NCBI GenBank assembly: GCA_949752735.1
Contig: OX457043.1
Coordinates: forward strand, 39,186,105-39,250,104
Length of the DNA stretch: 64,000 nt
Direction of reading: 5' to 3'
DNA from: Lumbricus terrestris
Lineage: Eukaryota; Annelida; Clitellata; Crassiclitellata; Lumbricidae
In this document: positions 1 through 13,500 of the stretch, piece by piece
How positions within the stretch are numbered: position 1 is the first letter of the stretch
How the letters are laid out: every line of letters starts with the position of its first letter
The notes under the pieces: generated by a model
Told to the model about the DNA's origin: nothing
The model's database searches: none
What the model saw: the letters and a program-made list of their open reading frames with translations, nothing else
Program-made: the position numbers and the translations under genes

Positions 1-120
1 AAATTACGACATCTTCAATGCAATATTTAGCCGTGGTTGGGCCGGGAGCGCTTCTGAGTAGCCTACCTTGAAGAGGCGCTATATAAATTTCTGAAATAAA
101 TAAATGAATAAATAAATAAG
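1..120 (+). repeat. SINE/LINE 3' end
   Basis: GGGAGCGCTTCTGAGTAG, then CCTTGAAGAGGCGCTATATA, ending in AAATAAATGAATAAATAA. It is the same 3' tail as the SINEs at 28515 and 49158. Confidence 0.7.
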
Positions 121-724
121 TAAAAAAATCCAGGCCTTGCAAAATATAATTGTAGATTTGTATAGCACCTTTTCAAGAGAACTCTTCAAAGTGATAGCAA
201 CCCGAACACAAAACTAAGAACAAAAGAATCGGTTAAACACGACGCAAAAGTAATTTTAAAAAAGGTCAAGAAGTGATTGCAAGTTTGTAATGCAAAGCAG
301 ACCATTTCAGCCGCATTTAGCACCTTAATCCAACTCATAAACTGCTGACTGTGCCATTTAAGAAAGGAGTGAAGCAACAGAAACTGGAGAGATAGAAGTA
401 GCATGGAGGAAAGTTATACAAAATAGGGTTTTGCAGACACGATGAGTTGATTGGCATTTCCTTCCGCAAGCCATCAAACCTCATTTCTCACTTGTGAAAC
501 TTGAAATGTTCATTTACTACCTGGTTACTCGATGTTCTAATAGCAATAGTACAGATGCTTCAAACCTTCTCATTGGGTGCAATATGAATTGTCAGCTTTT
601 GTACAAATGGTGTCATACAAAAGAGATGATGGTGAAACATGGTTTCAAGATCACTTGTCAAAACTTAAGTACCTACGCATATGCAATTATGCATGTCTCT
701 TGCTATTCTGCATCGCACATCCTA

Positions 725-1354
725 GGGGACATCCATATAATACATACACACCGAGGTCACATTATTTTGGCGATTTGTGTAGGGTGTGTACAGGGAAGGG
801 GTCTCGGCAAAATGTACTAACTCAAAATTAATGACTAATTTATGATGTCCAGCAGTGGTGTAGTCCTAATAAATGAAGTGGGGGGACGCCTGGAAATTGA
901 AGTGGGGGGACGCCTGGAAAATTGAAGTAGAAACTGTAGCAAAAAGTGCAATCTTGCAAGAATTTTGCAAAAAGTGGGGGACGGCGTCCCCCGTGTCCCC
1001 GCCCCACTACACCACTGATGTCCAGATTAGCCTATTTATAACTCTGTATAATTATCCTGTGGTGTCCAATGACATTTGACTATATATTAAAATGATATTC
1101 TGTTCAGATCTAAACAGTAAACCAAAACAGTTGATAAATGTAGCTAGCAAATATGTTTAACAAAAATAAATAGTAGCCTACAGAAAAAATATGTTTTCTA
1201 GATGACTTTAGCCAAGTAGCCTATGCACGGGAGGGGAGTGTAATTTGTATGCACACATACAGGGGTTCAAAAAAATGTACAGGCAAGTAATGGGTGGAAA
1301 AGAAGGGGGAGGGTAGAAAATATGATTTTTGCGTTTGTAATATATGGATGACCC
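725..1354. mobile_element. DNA element with CATCCATATA inverted ends (copy 1)
   Basis: The left end GGGGACATCCATATAATAC mirrors the right end (read inverted, GGGTCATCCATATATTAC), with TA on each side. It shares most of its body with 13144-13803. It is interrupted by the hAT MITE at 853-1017. Confidence 0.6.
853..1017. mobile_element. Small hAT-like MITE
   Basis: Ends CAGTGGTGTAGT and ACTACACCACTG are perfect inverses, flanked by the 8-bp duplication ATGTCCAG (845-852 and 1018-1025). It is 165 bp, contains a short GGGGGACGCCTGGAAA duplication, and is nested in the element at 725-1354. Confidence 0.88.
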
Positions 1355-4300
1355 TAACTTAAACTAAGATTTTAATCTTTCCAATTGAAACTTATGCAGT
1401 TATGTAGAAAAAGCAGTTGACCACCTTACCTTACAGAAGATGGTAAAGTAAAGCACACGAAAGAGTAAGATTAAGTGGAATGAGTATTATTTAATGTTAC
1501 AATTAGATGAACATTATCTTTTCGCTTTTCTATTCGCTCGGGTCATACTTCTCCAATTTACCATGCTTACAGGTTTGGAAAAGAAAAAGAGACGAATGTC
1601 ATCAAATTCTCTCATGCAAGCCAGGATTTCAAACGACGACGAATGCAAGACGAAGCAGTGAGTTCATTGCTCTGTTGAAGCAAGTGGAACCATTCACGTC
1701 TTGCGCACACCATATGCAGTACCATATGCAGTACCATATGCAGTGCACAGTCATTTCATTTGTTCCATATTTGCGCTCTTTAAGAGGAATTCCGTCGCAT
1801 TGCCTCAAGTAAACCACTGAGACAAAAGGCGATGGCCTTCAAATACAATGCAAAACAAAAAACTACAGACACAATACATTATGCAACAATGCATGACGAC
1901 CTCTCCCATCACATTTTTATATATACATTATACACACATGAATACAAATATAAAGCCATTAAAATAAATTCACATGTGCAAAAGCAAATAAATGCACATA
2001 CGTACACATTACATGAGCACGTTGCCACGCCTAACCTCAAACTCATTGTGTTCTCAACTTGACATGTATTACAATGGTCCAAATACCTAAGTTCTCTCAA
2101 CTTTTCTGGCTCAATTTCACAAGGCGGAATAGCATACACCGACAGCCATGGTGTCCATTATAAATTGCATCACTCATTCTTTTTTGTACTATGAACTCTC
2201 CTTCAAATAAAAGGTTTCTGTGAAGTTGCCAAAACACCATCACATAACCTAAATTTTAAATAATTAGCACAGGTTCAACAGCTTCAGTATAACTTAATAG
2301 CATCAATAGCATTATTTATATGCACTTCACACCTCACACTTAGGCGTAACATTGTATAATCACGTCTCACTTACAATCATCCATCATCTAAATATGCAAA
2401 TAAACAACTCATCTCTTCCTATCTGACCACGCTCATTTCTCCACTTATATTCACAACTACTCTCAGATGATCAGTTCACCAGCCATCATTAAGCAGATCC
2501 TTACTGTGCCATGAAAGTTTCAAACACTGAAGGCCATACTTCTTGTATCCTGCTTAATCAGTAACCATGCATGAAAACATTGCAGCATTGAGGGGGTCTT
2601 GCAACCAGGCTCTGCCAGACACCATACTGTCTAGCAATGAAAATCATCCACCTCAGCTGGTTTTGCATTCATGCAGACATGAATTGGTTGAGCGCTGGAA
2701 GTGGTCAAAATGTCAACTCACTGTAACATCATGCATGTGGATGATGCTTATTAATTAAGACATATCAAGTTACAACAAAAGTCATACAAACTTGACCATA
2801 GTTTAAAAGTACATGTATATTATTTTCATTATAATTTGATTTCTATATTTCAGCTAATTTCACTGCGAAAATTATCATACATATGTTATACAAATATACA
2901 CAGCGATCTATACATGCACATTATGTACGTGTGTGTGTGTGTTTGTGTGTGTGTGTACACATAACACTCTGACAAGCAAGAAAGCAAAGACTAAATGGCA
3001 TCAGCCGTTAGTTGACATACAAATAGTTAACATAATCAGACGCAGTTGTTATTTATAAAATATACAAAAACCAGCTCCAAAAGATTAAATCTGCCACTTG
3101 GTTTCACCTAAAAAAAATTAAAAACTTCAAAGTGCACTACAGCACATCAGACCACAGTATACTGATGTTGCAATGTGACAAAAACGTTTAAACATTATAA
3201 TACAAGGAATACGATCCACCATAGTGCCTCCTACAGCAACTTCTACTGGAAATCATGCATGCTTATATATGTAATTTTTCTTCTTCAAATAATTCATTAT
3301 GTACTGGGCATAACATTTCACGTGAAATAAAGAAATGAAGTGACTCCAAAAAAATTCAATTTAAAATTCAAGACAAGCTTTGCCACCTATACCTACAACC
3401 TGTGGCTTACAAAATCATCAGCACAAAGCACAGGTTAAAAAGAAGAGTGATCTAAAAATCAAAGTATTTCTGGAGATGCCTGTTTTATGTAATGACTGAG
3501 ATTCAACTGTTGGAGACAATGTGGTGGCGATGGCCATATTCACAACATCAGATTCTGATTGGTGAAGACAACGACAGCGTGTGACAAGCTGGTTTGTTCA
3601 GCAAGTGAGCTGAGTGTGTGATCTAAATGGGGTGGGTTCGAGCTCTAACACATGTAAAGTTGTGCTCTTGTTTGGTACTAGCACTACAATTTGGTACTAG
3701 CACAAGCTGGGAAGAATATGGCATGTTGTGTGATTACATCCAGGACCTTGGAATTAATCCACTGTGAGCTCATAAGCCTAACTTTCATTAAAACACCAGA
3801 CTATTCTTTTAAAAAATTCTTGACAGCTTGCACAGAAACCCATCTAAGTGGAACAGAGGTCACTTCTAGGTCTTTCTGGATGTATCCCAGCATTAGTTTA
3901 TATTAATTGTCAACTGTGTACTGGGAACAATAAAAGAATGGTTCACCATAATCAAATCAGGGTGTCTTGTAATATCATGCAACCACTGCATGAGACCAAC
4001 TGCCAATCAATCAAATGCATCCATTCTTCCAATATAAAAATGAGCTCAGTCAAATTTTAAGTCAGCCAATGGCGACAGGCAGGAGGTGAACCAGCTGATG
4101 GTGAAATCACGTCATACCACAAGCTACAAAGCCAATGGCAGCAGCTACAGGGGATGGGACAATCTGACCCTTCCTTCCTTACCATTCGAGATATCCACTG
4201 GGCTTGGCCTCAAAATCAACTAACCACCATGAATCACCATTTAATGTCCCTTCTCTGTCGAACCATGGATTTGCCACCGCTGAACGGAGTCACATGCTGG

Positions 4301-5114
4301 ACGTCAACAGCTGGCGCACCTCTAATCACACCTGTCACTAGACGCAACTGCCACTAGAAACGTACCTGGCACTAAAAATGCACCTGGTTGGCATTGTTAA
4401 AATATCAACAGCCAACAAGACTTCAAGAAATGAGAAACAGAAGATAAACCTAAATCTGGGAAAAGAAGCTAACAAATTAACAAAATTTACAACATCTAAT
4501 GCTGTACATAAACACCAAAGCAGAAACAACAGTTGAAACTATTTGTAAAAGCTCTAGGATTTGTCACTGCCACATCAAACTTTTCAAGCCTGGCGAGGTG
4601 TGCTCCTAAAAGGCTCAGTGACATGAACAATAAAATGCCACCATCACTATGATTGCAAATTCAGTTCAGAATGTGGCAAAACCTGTTTATAATACGGTCA
4701 TATGCCTTCAAAGAGCTGAAGAATAATGAGGCTCCTCTAGTATCAATCAACAGCAGCAGCAGCAGCATCAGCATCAGCATTGTAGTCAGGAAGGTTCAGT
4801 GCAAAGTTCGATGACAGATCATTTGGCTGAAGCACAATTATTATGACGGCAGTAATCCAGTAATCATGCCACTTTCCATATAGGTTACATAGCATCCTTA
4901 AAGAGAACAGCGAATATTCAAACGTCTCAAAAGCTCACAGAGAAAGAGAACTGATCCACTTAAAACTCTGTGGAACCATAATAGAATATAATTATATACT
5001 CCGGCGCTAAAAGGTAAGAGCAGCAAAGCAATTGTCTGGCAACAGACCACAATGCTGCCGTGACCAACAGATAGTGCAGCTGGATAGTAATGTGGCTGGA
5101 TAATCTCTCATTTA

Positions 5115-5140
5115 ACACACACACACACACACACACACAC
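5115..5140. repeat. (CA)n microsatellite
   Basis: Thirteen AC dinucleotides without interruption. Confidence 0.95.
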
Positions 5141-5522
5141 CTTACATCAGCAACAATCGTGATTAGTGGCCTTCCAGAGATGAAGATGGGAAACACATTG
5201 GGAAACACACAAAGCATGAGTAAAACAATCCAAACATAGAAGAACCTTTCTTTCAAAGTTACACACAGCTGACCTGATGCAGTTGGACATAAGAGGCACC
5301 AGTGAATCAATTCAGTCAGACAGAATCAGCACACATAAAAATCTGCGCTGTTTTTGTCAGTATGTTGACCATAATATGTCCATAATAAGTGAGACTTAAA
5401 TGACACATGAGAAATGTGATGCACTGTATTTATATTATTTTAAATTTAAACAAAGTTTTTTGGTCATGTTAACAGATAATAAGTACAATGTATAATAGAA
5501 TTGCACAGTCTCAAAGACTATT

Positions 5523-5542
5523 CACACACACACACACACACA
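5523..5542. repeat. (CA)n microsatellite
   Basis: Ten CA units. Confidence 0.95.
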
Positions 5543-6971
5543 TGAATTCATGTCAGCAGCCTATTGCAAAGGCCACAAAACACAAAGAGTTAATACAATT
5601 TCAGTTCTAATCTTTCCTATTCTGACCCACAAGTTACAAAAAACTCAAATGATATATCCTAAGCAGGTAACATTAAACCCCAGACTTTCTAACAGTTGTT
5701 AGCCAACCTTAGCCAAAAGAATCAAAGAATGTCTATTCAAAATATCCTCATCATATTCCTCCTTTCAAGCTGAAACAATACAACTTTAGTCTTCATTTAC
5801 TACCTGAAAACAGGTGAATAAGAGAAAAAAACCAACGCATACAATGAAAATACGATGAAAGCTGTGGCAGTGTGGCCACTTATTAGTAGGGGTCCAGAGA
5901 CAAGGAGCACATTAGGAAGCAGAAGAGCTCATGACAAAAACATGTGATGAAGCTGCTGCTGCTGGGAATTCAGTCAGCATTCAGCAGTTTAAGCTTTCAA
6001 TGTGAATAACGTCTCCCCAATGTTTGATTGTGGCTTACTGCAACAGCAGTCATAAAATGTGCAATGTTCACCCAACTAAAAGAGCACTGCTCAACCCTCC
6101 TGGTTTCAGCACAACAAAATGCATCCATACACTGCAGCATACAACTGCTTAGGCAAAGCAATCACTCATTTATACATGCCACAGTTGTCATATGCACCAT
6201 ATGCTGTTGGCCGAAGTACAGGAATGGCAACCATACGCAATTTAGTCACAGAAATTCTCATGAAATGTACAAGAAGTTGACAGCAGTTAATTCTAAGAAT
6301 TCAGGACTAATGTATGGTGTGTATCTCAACCTTTGCAAACTTCCTTTTAAAGGTGCTGAGGATAACGACGGCAGATTGTGAAGGTAAAGGCATAGTGGAA
6401 AACGCAAAAAATGTATGCCATCAATTAATCACAAAACTTCAAATTATTTCAAGCATATATGCAAGCCTCATAAATGAATGATCCCAACTGCATTCCAAAT
6501 ACACAAGAACTGAGGAAAGCGTTGCTTGCTCAGAGAAGCACAATTCCATGAAATCAGGATGCAAATAAAGAAATCATCACCTAGTCAGCATGCAAGGAGC
6601 CACCTAAGGAGGAGGCAAGACTAGAGCAAGAAGATGAGGAGCACAGCAAGAAATCAGACACACAATGTAGCAGCAAATAAAGATGAAAACAACACAGAAA
6701 AGCATTGACCGATTACAACACAGCAATCAAACCGACAAAATCCCAACATTACCATATTACCTACACATTGGTTGATGAACGAAGAAACTCGTAAATCCTA
6801 AGCAACAATCAGGTTGAAATAAAAGCCCAACTTGAAGCCACACGCTGGCAACTCAAATGCATCGCTAGCCTAACAAGCTGACGAGGCCAAGAGATGCATT
6901 AAAAGCACAATGCAGCAGGCAGGTGACAACAGAATATTGTCCTACAGACAGGAAACCACGCAGAAAGAATC

Positions 6972-6977
6972 TTTATT
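6972..6977 (-). terminator. Candidate poly(A) signal for casein kinase 1
   Basis: TTTATT on the plus strand is AATAAA on the minus strand, about 210 bases past the stop codon. It is the nearest canonical hexamer. Longer 3' UTRs cannot be excluded. Confidence 0.45.
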
Positions 6978-7187
6978 TACAGGTGCGTAAATAAAAAGCC
7001 CCTCTGATAACACGCAGTGGCTGCAGCCGCTTTGTCACTAGTCGTGCAACAATGTGGCTGACGAAGAGCGACAAGATGAGACTTGGGAGAGATTTGTAGT
7101 AGGTAATTATAATCACAGTCTTTACGCAGTTCACGACAACCATGACGGCGATGTGCATTCGGTCGGAACTGCGCGGTCGAATAGATG

Positions 7188-7507
7188 TTAGACCATCGAC
7201 GATGATGGAATGTCACTTCGATTGTTCCTGGCGGCGTTTCTCGTTAGCGCCATCGACAGCTCACGCAGTCTGTGAGGATCATCAGTAGTTGACGTAGGCA
7301 CGAATGCCTGTGCTGCATAAGGCATGTAAATGAATGGCGCTGCACTGCCACCACCACCGCCGTTCGTCATGACGGGACGAGACTGTGAACGACTGTGTGA
7401 CCCGTCTGTGGCACCGGCGGAGGGGTTGTGACTCATGATCGGTGGAGGTATTCGGTTCATGTGATCACTTCGGAGGCGAGACGACGTTACAGGTAGCGGG
7501 ATATGAG
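7188..7507 (-). CDS. CSNK1D: Casein kinase 1, coding exon 8 (C-terminus and stop)
   Basis: Continues the frame of exon 7 across the junction (a Ser codon is split T|CT). It encodes a tail with a GGGGG run and ends SSSMV before TAA. The acceptor is TTGGCAG. The tail is not conserved enough to confirm by family, so the link rests on splice signals and phase. Confidence 0.78.
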
Positions 7508-10500
7508 CTGCCAACGAAACAGACAAATTAAGAACAAATGAAGAAATAGTTACGCTATCCAATTTCCCTGCTCAAAGTTAACAAACCGGTGGAATTAATA
7601 TGACCATCTTTAACAAGCAATCCTTAAAGATAATTTCCTGGTAACATATTTCTACCAACTAGTAAAAACTTTTGTATCTCTGGGACTGCCTTAAACTGGT
7701 TAGCTTCATACCTCTGCAATAATACTCAGTAAGTGGAAATTAGTTAGCATTGCTTGACCTGTTCCTTGAAGCTGCTACTGCCCCAGTTCTCATCGTCAGT
7801 TGCCAATTACTTTGCAGTCAGGTTACAGCAGTACACAGATTTGACTTGCAAAATTTTGCAAACTAATTAAGCGCTATGCAAACTCATCAGAAGTGCTCCC
7901 AGTTCAATGTTCCAGAACAAGTGGGAAATTGTGTTTGTCTTCAAGTAGTTACAGATGAGAAAAGACGAGAGAGAAGCTCCGTCAGAGATTAGAATGGAGG
8001 GTGTTGCGTAGGGTAGGACATCACCCTGCTGCAAAACTGGCACTGTGCCATGGCATGTTAGGACTTAGGTACAACCAGGTCTCCCTGATTACAAAGGAGG
8101 TTGGCCATGGACAGTGCAACGTAGCTCAGAGTTACTTTGGGCAAACTGAGATATAACTGATAACGCAGTTCTTTCTTTCTTTAGAATTTGCTCTCTTCCG
8201 TCAGTCATGCGACGACAATGAGGCTCCCACATGACTTCTCCAGACTTGTCTATTTCTGATGAGATCCTTTGCTCTTGACATCCTAATATCCATCTCCCTC
8301 AGATCCTCTCTGACGTTGTCCATCCAAATCTTTGGTTGTCTTCCTCTGCTTCTCTCTCCTTCAACATGATCGTGCAAGGTCACGAGTGGTAGTCTTTTTC
8401 CTTCCATTCGCTGCAGGCATGAATAGCAGCAAGATTAGCTGAAAATCATGTGAAAGTCACTATAGTACAAACTCCACAGACTACGAATGCTTCAGAGACT
8501 GCAATGAATTGGACTAACAAGTAGGAGGATATTCCACGGCATGCATGACAACTGGTGGTGTAGGTGGCGCAACCATCATACCCATCTGCTCCATACTAGA
8601 CCCAACAACCGGCCTTGATTGAACTGGCAAAGTCCTTGTGGCCGAACCAGGGAGGAACTGACGATCACGCCTTCCAGTCGACTGGTCGTCGGGCGCTGGA
8701 TGACTACTCGCCTGCTGTAAACAACAAGAACCATCAAGGAACTGAAAGATCATTAAAAACAAATAGACAACTAAAATAAGAAAACACAATGTAATGAAGA
8801 GCAAATCGATACACAAGTAACAACTTAGGAGTGTTACGATGGATGAAGACATTGGTTTCTCAATGCAGGTCAATCAATCGTCTCATGTCTCATGGCTGTT
8901 AAACCAAACTCATCGGCTGTGAGTCATCTCTCTCTCTCTCTTTACCTGCGCAAGAAAGCTGGTGCCACCCTTCTCCACACTGTTGACACCAACCTCTGGC
9001 ACGACTACTGCTGCTCTACTCTCGTTCATCTGACTCTTGTATCAATAGCCAGACTAGATAGAGATCTCTGCTCTGCAGTTCAGATAATTGACCTAGAGCT
9101 GCTTGAGCTTACATGCATTGAACTCCTCACTCCTTCTCCAAGCACATCAACAAAAGAATTGCTGAGCTGGTTTGGCGTCATCTCCATGACTATACTCATG
9201 GCATAATAGATAAGTGAGCTCTGCTGTCCAGATTCTGTTGTGCTAGCTCATGGAGCCCTTCGCCCTGCCTCTAGCAGGGAGCTTCTGGACCCTCATGTAA
9301 GAACCTCAACTTGTCAGCATTACGCTTTCTCAGTTTTTAGGTCCATCTGTCTGGAATAGTCTCCCGTTGAAGAAAAGTCTATTACCTACATGTAAGTATA
9401 ACTCATCAGCATTTTACAGGTTAATTACAATATCCTTGTATCAATGTGGTTGGACTGAGAGTGCCTCCAATTAGGCTTCTGGAAGGGGTGTTACACAAAT
9501 TCTTGAAGTGAATGAATGAAACTTAAGAAATAATTATGCATGGCTGAAACCTCAAGACACTCGGAAATATCCGGTCAAAGGTCATAAGCCAGATTGAGAC
9601 CTTACCAGATTCAGTAAGTTCCAGTCGAAAACGTAATCATATGTAAAGCCGAGGCGATGAAATAAGTTACGGAAGAGCTGACGCAAGTACGCATAGTCCG
9701 GCTTGTCTTCAAAGCGCATTGATCGACAGAAGTTCAAATATGTAGAAAATTCAGCTGAAAAAGATTTATCGTTACCATTCAATCACTAAGAAACACTTGA
9801 AATTGTTAACCAATCACGAATGATTGCAAGTTAATACAACAATTTTCCTATATATAATGTGCTCTATGAATAGATAACCGTAAACTCTAATTTAAGTAAT
9901 TACTTTAAAATGTCAATTCTTTAAAATGCACACACCAGCCAACTCCGATGAATTTTAAGATAAAATGGCCTTACATGGATAACCACCTCAACAAAACAAA
10001 CAGATTTTTTTAAATTTAATAAATAATGACTCACAAAGTCAGAAAATCAACATGCATGAAATCAAAGGTCATTAAAATTTTGCTAAATAGGTCCAAAAGT
10101 TATAACGTTTTCATAGTTTTAACTGAGACGTGAAATTTATCACTCAAAAACAACATATAACCTTCAAGCGACGTAACTAATAAAATATTTAATTTACACC
10201 AGGCATCAGAATTTTACACATGATCAACCCTACAATTTTCTAAACTATTCGTGCAGTAATATACACAATAATAGTTTTAACTGTCACGGTATTCATCAAA
10301 ACATCTCGTTTCATAATATTCCACAATTCACAACCAATCTACTTAGCGCAAAATTAGACAATATTCTAGTTTCCCAGGCATAGTCACTTTGACATACCGA
10401 ACGTGCTCTTCCCTTTTTTGCAGGGCTCCACCGCACATTCCATTCAGCCAATTTTCACACATATATGTGGATTATAAACTGCCTAAGAATGAACTTACGT

Positions 10501-13500
10501 GGAAAATTTTTACACAATTCTTCCACTGAGGTTGACATTTTCTTCTCACTAATTCGTTCGTACTTCTGTTTTTTCGTTGCAGCTTTAAGACCTTGCCACG
10601 GCAGACTTCCACGCAGGAAATACATCATGACATAGCCTTCTGACTCCATGTCATCGCGACGACTTTGTTCTGAAAGTGGAAACCGATTCACATCACTTCA
10701 TTTAATTGGGTCATGTGCATACTGCCAAATGAAAATGTGCTTCATTAATTAAGAAAACAAGGACACCATGAAATGCTCGGTTACATCTTAAATTTACTCA
10801 GTAAGATCATATAAATTTTTTTAAAGAAAACATCATGCATTGTAATCATTTAACAACAAGACTCATTCCAGAATCATCCCAGACAACAACTCCATAATGC
10901 CCACCACTTGAGCTTTAAAACAATTGAATTCAAAGAACTGCACCACATTATAATTTAATACAAGAACCTAGCAAAAGCTGAACAATTGCTTTTTAAATTT
11001 AAACTCTTCTACGTCATGCTACATCACAGACCTGACATGAACTTACCAATTCCAAGGTGCGTATTTATGCTGGCGTATCTTGCAGTTCCTGTTAGGTTCT
11101 TGTTTTCCCGGTATGCAATGTGCTGATGGGTTCTTGAGTCGCGAAATTTCTTTGCCAGCCCAAAGTCTATTATATACACTAGATTACCCTTCTTGCCAAG
11201 CCCCATCAGAAAATTGTCAGGTTTAACATCACGATGTATAAAGTTTTTGTTGTGAATAAATTCAACTCGGCTAATCTGCAAGAAAAACAAGCAAATTCTT
11301 TGTTTAGCATAGACTGAATGAAAAATACTTGGGTGGACCAATTAAATGATAAAAGGTAAACTTGACAGCAGAATAAATTTGACAGCAATCGAAATTTGAG
11401 AACAAACGACTTGTACTCTCCAATATTAGCATACATGCAATGCCCAAATACCTAACAAAATATAACAAGTACAGTTATCAGACTTACAGACTACACTCCG
11501 AGTGCAACTGATGAAGAAAATGTGGAAGATAATACAGAAGAGCAGGATATAACAACTCTTTAATTTAAAACTTGCAGCGATCATTAAAGAAATAAATACA
11601 CTGTCTAGCAATTCATGAAACAATCTAAAATCTTTTTCGCAATTTGCAGCCATGATTGAAAAACCATTATTTATAGTACTTTCTATCCAGGCCTAAGAAC
11701 ATATTATAGATCAAGAATTTGTGTACAGTGAATTAGTGATGCAATATAAACCTTCATTATTCTACAACAATACAGGCAAAACATGCTCTACTCTGGATCA
11801 ATAGGGGTATCTTACTTTCCATTCTTCCATTCTGGGTGAACTCCTCGTTTACCCTGAGTGCGAACTGCTCTTAGACAGCACCAAGCTTTCTCTGTTATTG
11901 ACCCTATGGTATTTAACGGGCTCCCACTGTCTTACACTTTATGCCTAGACGTGTTTTATCACAGTCTTAAACAACTGTCTCAGTCAGGGTTGGGAGTGCT
12001 TCCGAGTAGTAATCTAGACATTGTGCTACTATTCGATGTCAGAATTAGTTAACTTTGGTTTCACTGCATCCGCTACAAATTTATTTTACTCAAGCAGTAG
12101 AACTAGAAGCGGAGCTATACAAATCTATGTATTAATGAATGACTGAATGAATGAACACAATGTAGCATAACAACAACATCCAATAAAAAGAAAATGATAA
12201 ACAATGAAACAGCAATTTATTAAAACAACTCAGCAGGATAGGATGTTGCCTCATAAGAAACTCACCATCTGATCTGCCAACAATAGAACGGTCTTAAGGC
12301 TGAATTTCCTCGAGCAGAAGTTAAACAGATCCTCGAGGCTGGGCCCAAGTAACTCCATTACCATAACATTGTAGTCTCCCTCTGTGCCAAGCCATTTAAT
12401 AGTTGGAATTCCGACTGAGAAAACATAACAGACAACAGCACAAGTCAGCCAAGTTGAACAAGGTTGAAAGGTCATGTTCTCAAGTTAATAATAAACATGA
12501 CTACATAAATTGTAATAAACGAACTAGGCATCAAGGTCTTTCTGCCTACAAATTTTCACCAAACTTGTGCATTTAAAGTCCTATTCGAGACCTTGCCAGA
12601 GAAAAGTTTTATGTTGCATTCAAAGAGTCGCATCACAGAACCATAGCGTGGGTCGATGACCTCTGCTACAAAATGGTAACGCACTTAAACGCAGCAGCCA
12701 TTTATTTGCACTCAGTTTGCTCGAGATCACAATATTAGCATTTAAGCTTTTAATCAGAACAAATGCATGAATATTTTCCTATACTTTTAACTATGCAAAT
12801 GACTTGAAAAAATTAATTCGATCATTTGTATATAGATAGTAAAAACCAATAATCGTCTTTGAAATTGACAATCAGATTTCCGATCTACAGATTAATTTAG
12901 TAATTTAAAAACACCATCTATTAAAAAAAGGTTGTGTCGCTCTTCAAAAGAGACAGACTAGTGCCCTTCAATCATGTCTGAATGTAGAATTGACCATCTA
13001 AAACGGTCAGTTACCCTACTCTTTGCCCTCTTTGTTAAATACTAAAGCCTGACAACTGTTTCCACCTACCTACACTGCTGATCACAAAAAGAAGACAAAC
13101 ATTATAGCAACCTAACAGTTGGTCACTTACACCATCTAAATATGGGGCCGTACATGCATTATATTAACGCACGGAGGGTCACATGATCTCTAGAGGTGAT
13201 TTGCGTAGGGTCATGGGTGGGGGGAGGGTTAGTCAAAATGCATGTGCTCAAAATTAAATGTCTAATTATGACGTTCAGAGTCCACAGTAGTCTATTTATA
13301 ACTTTGTACTAAATCCTATAATTGTCTGATAGCATTCGACAACATTAAAATTAGATTCTGTTCAGTTCTAAACAGTACACCATGACAGATTCTAGAGCTC
13401 TAGCAAATATGATGCTTAACTAAAATAAATAGTAGCCTACAGTAAAATGCATGTTTCACAGATGAATTCAGCTAAGTAGCCTTTGTGGTAGGAGTAGAGA

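Larger units (their letters stand above)
1355..6971. other. No supported gene; AT-rich, 3' of casein kinase 1
   Basis: I find no exon with family resemblance. There are CA repeats, a GT tract near 2933, and a short CAGCAG/CATCAG run at 4749-4780. Part may be long 3' UTR of the kinase. Confidence 0.5.

Noticed and set aside
6028..6381. A 117-residue plus-strand frame
   Set aside because: No splice context, codon bias or family features. A chance frame in AT-rich DNA.
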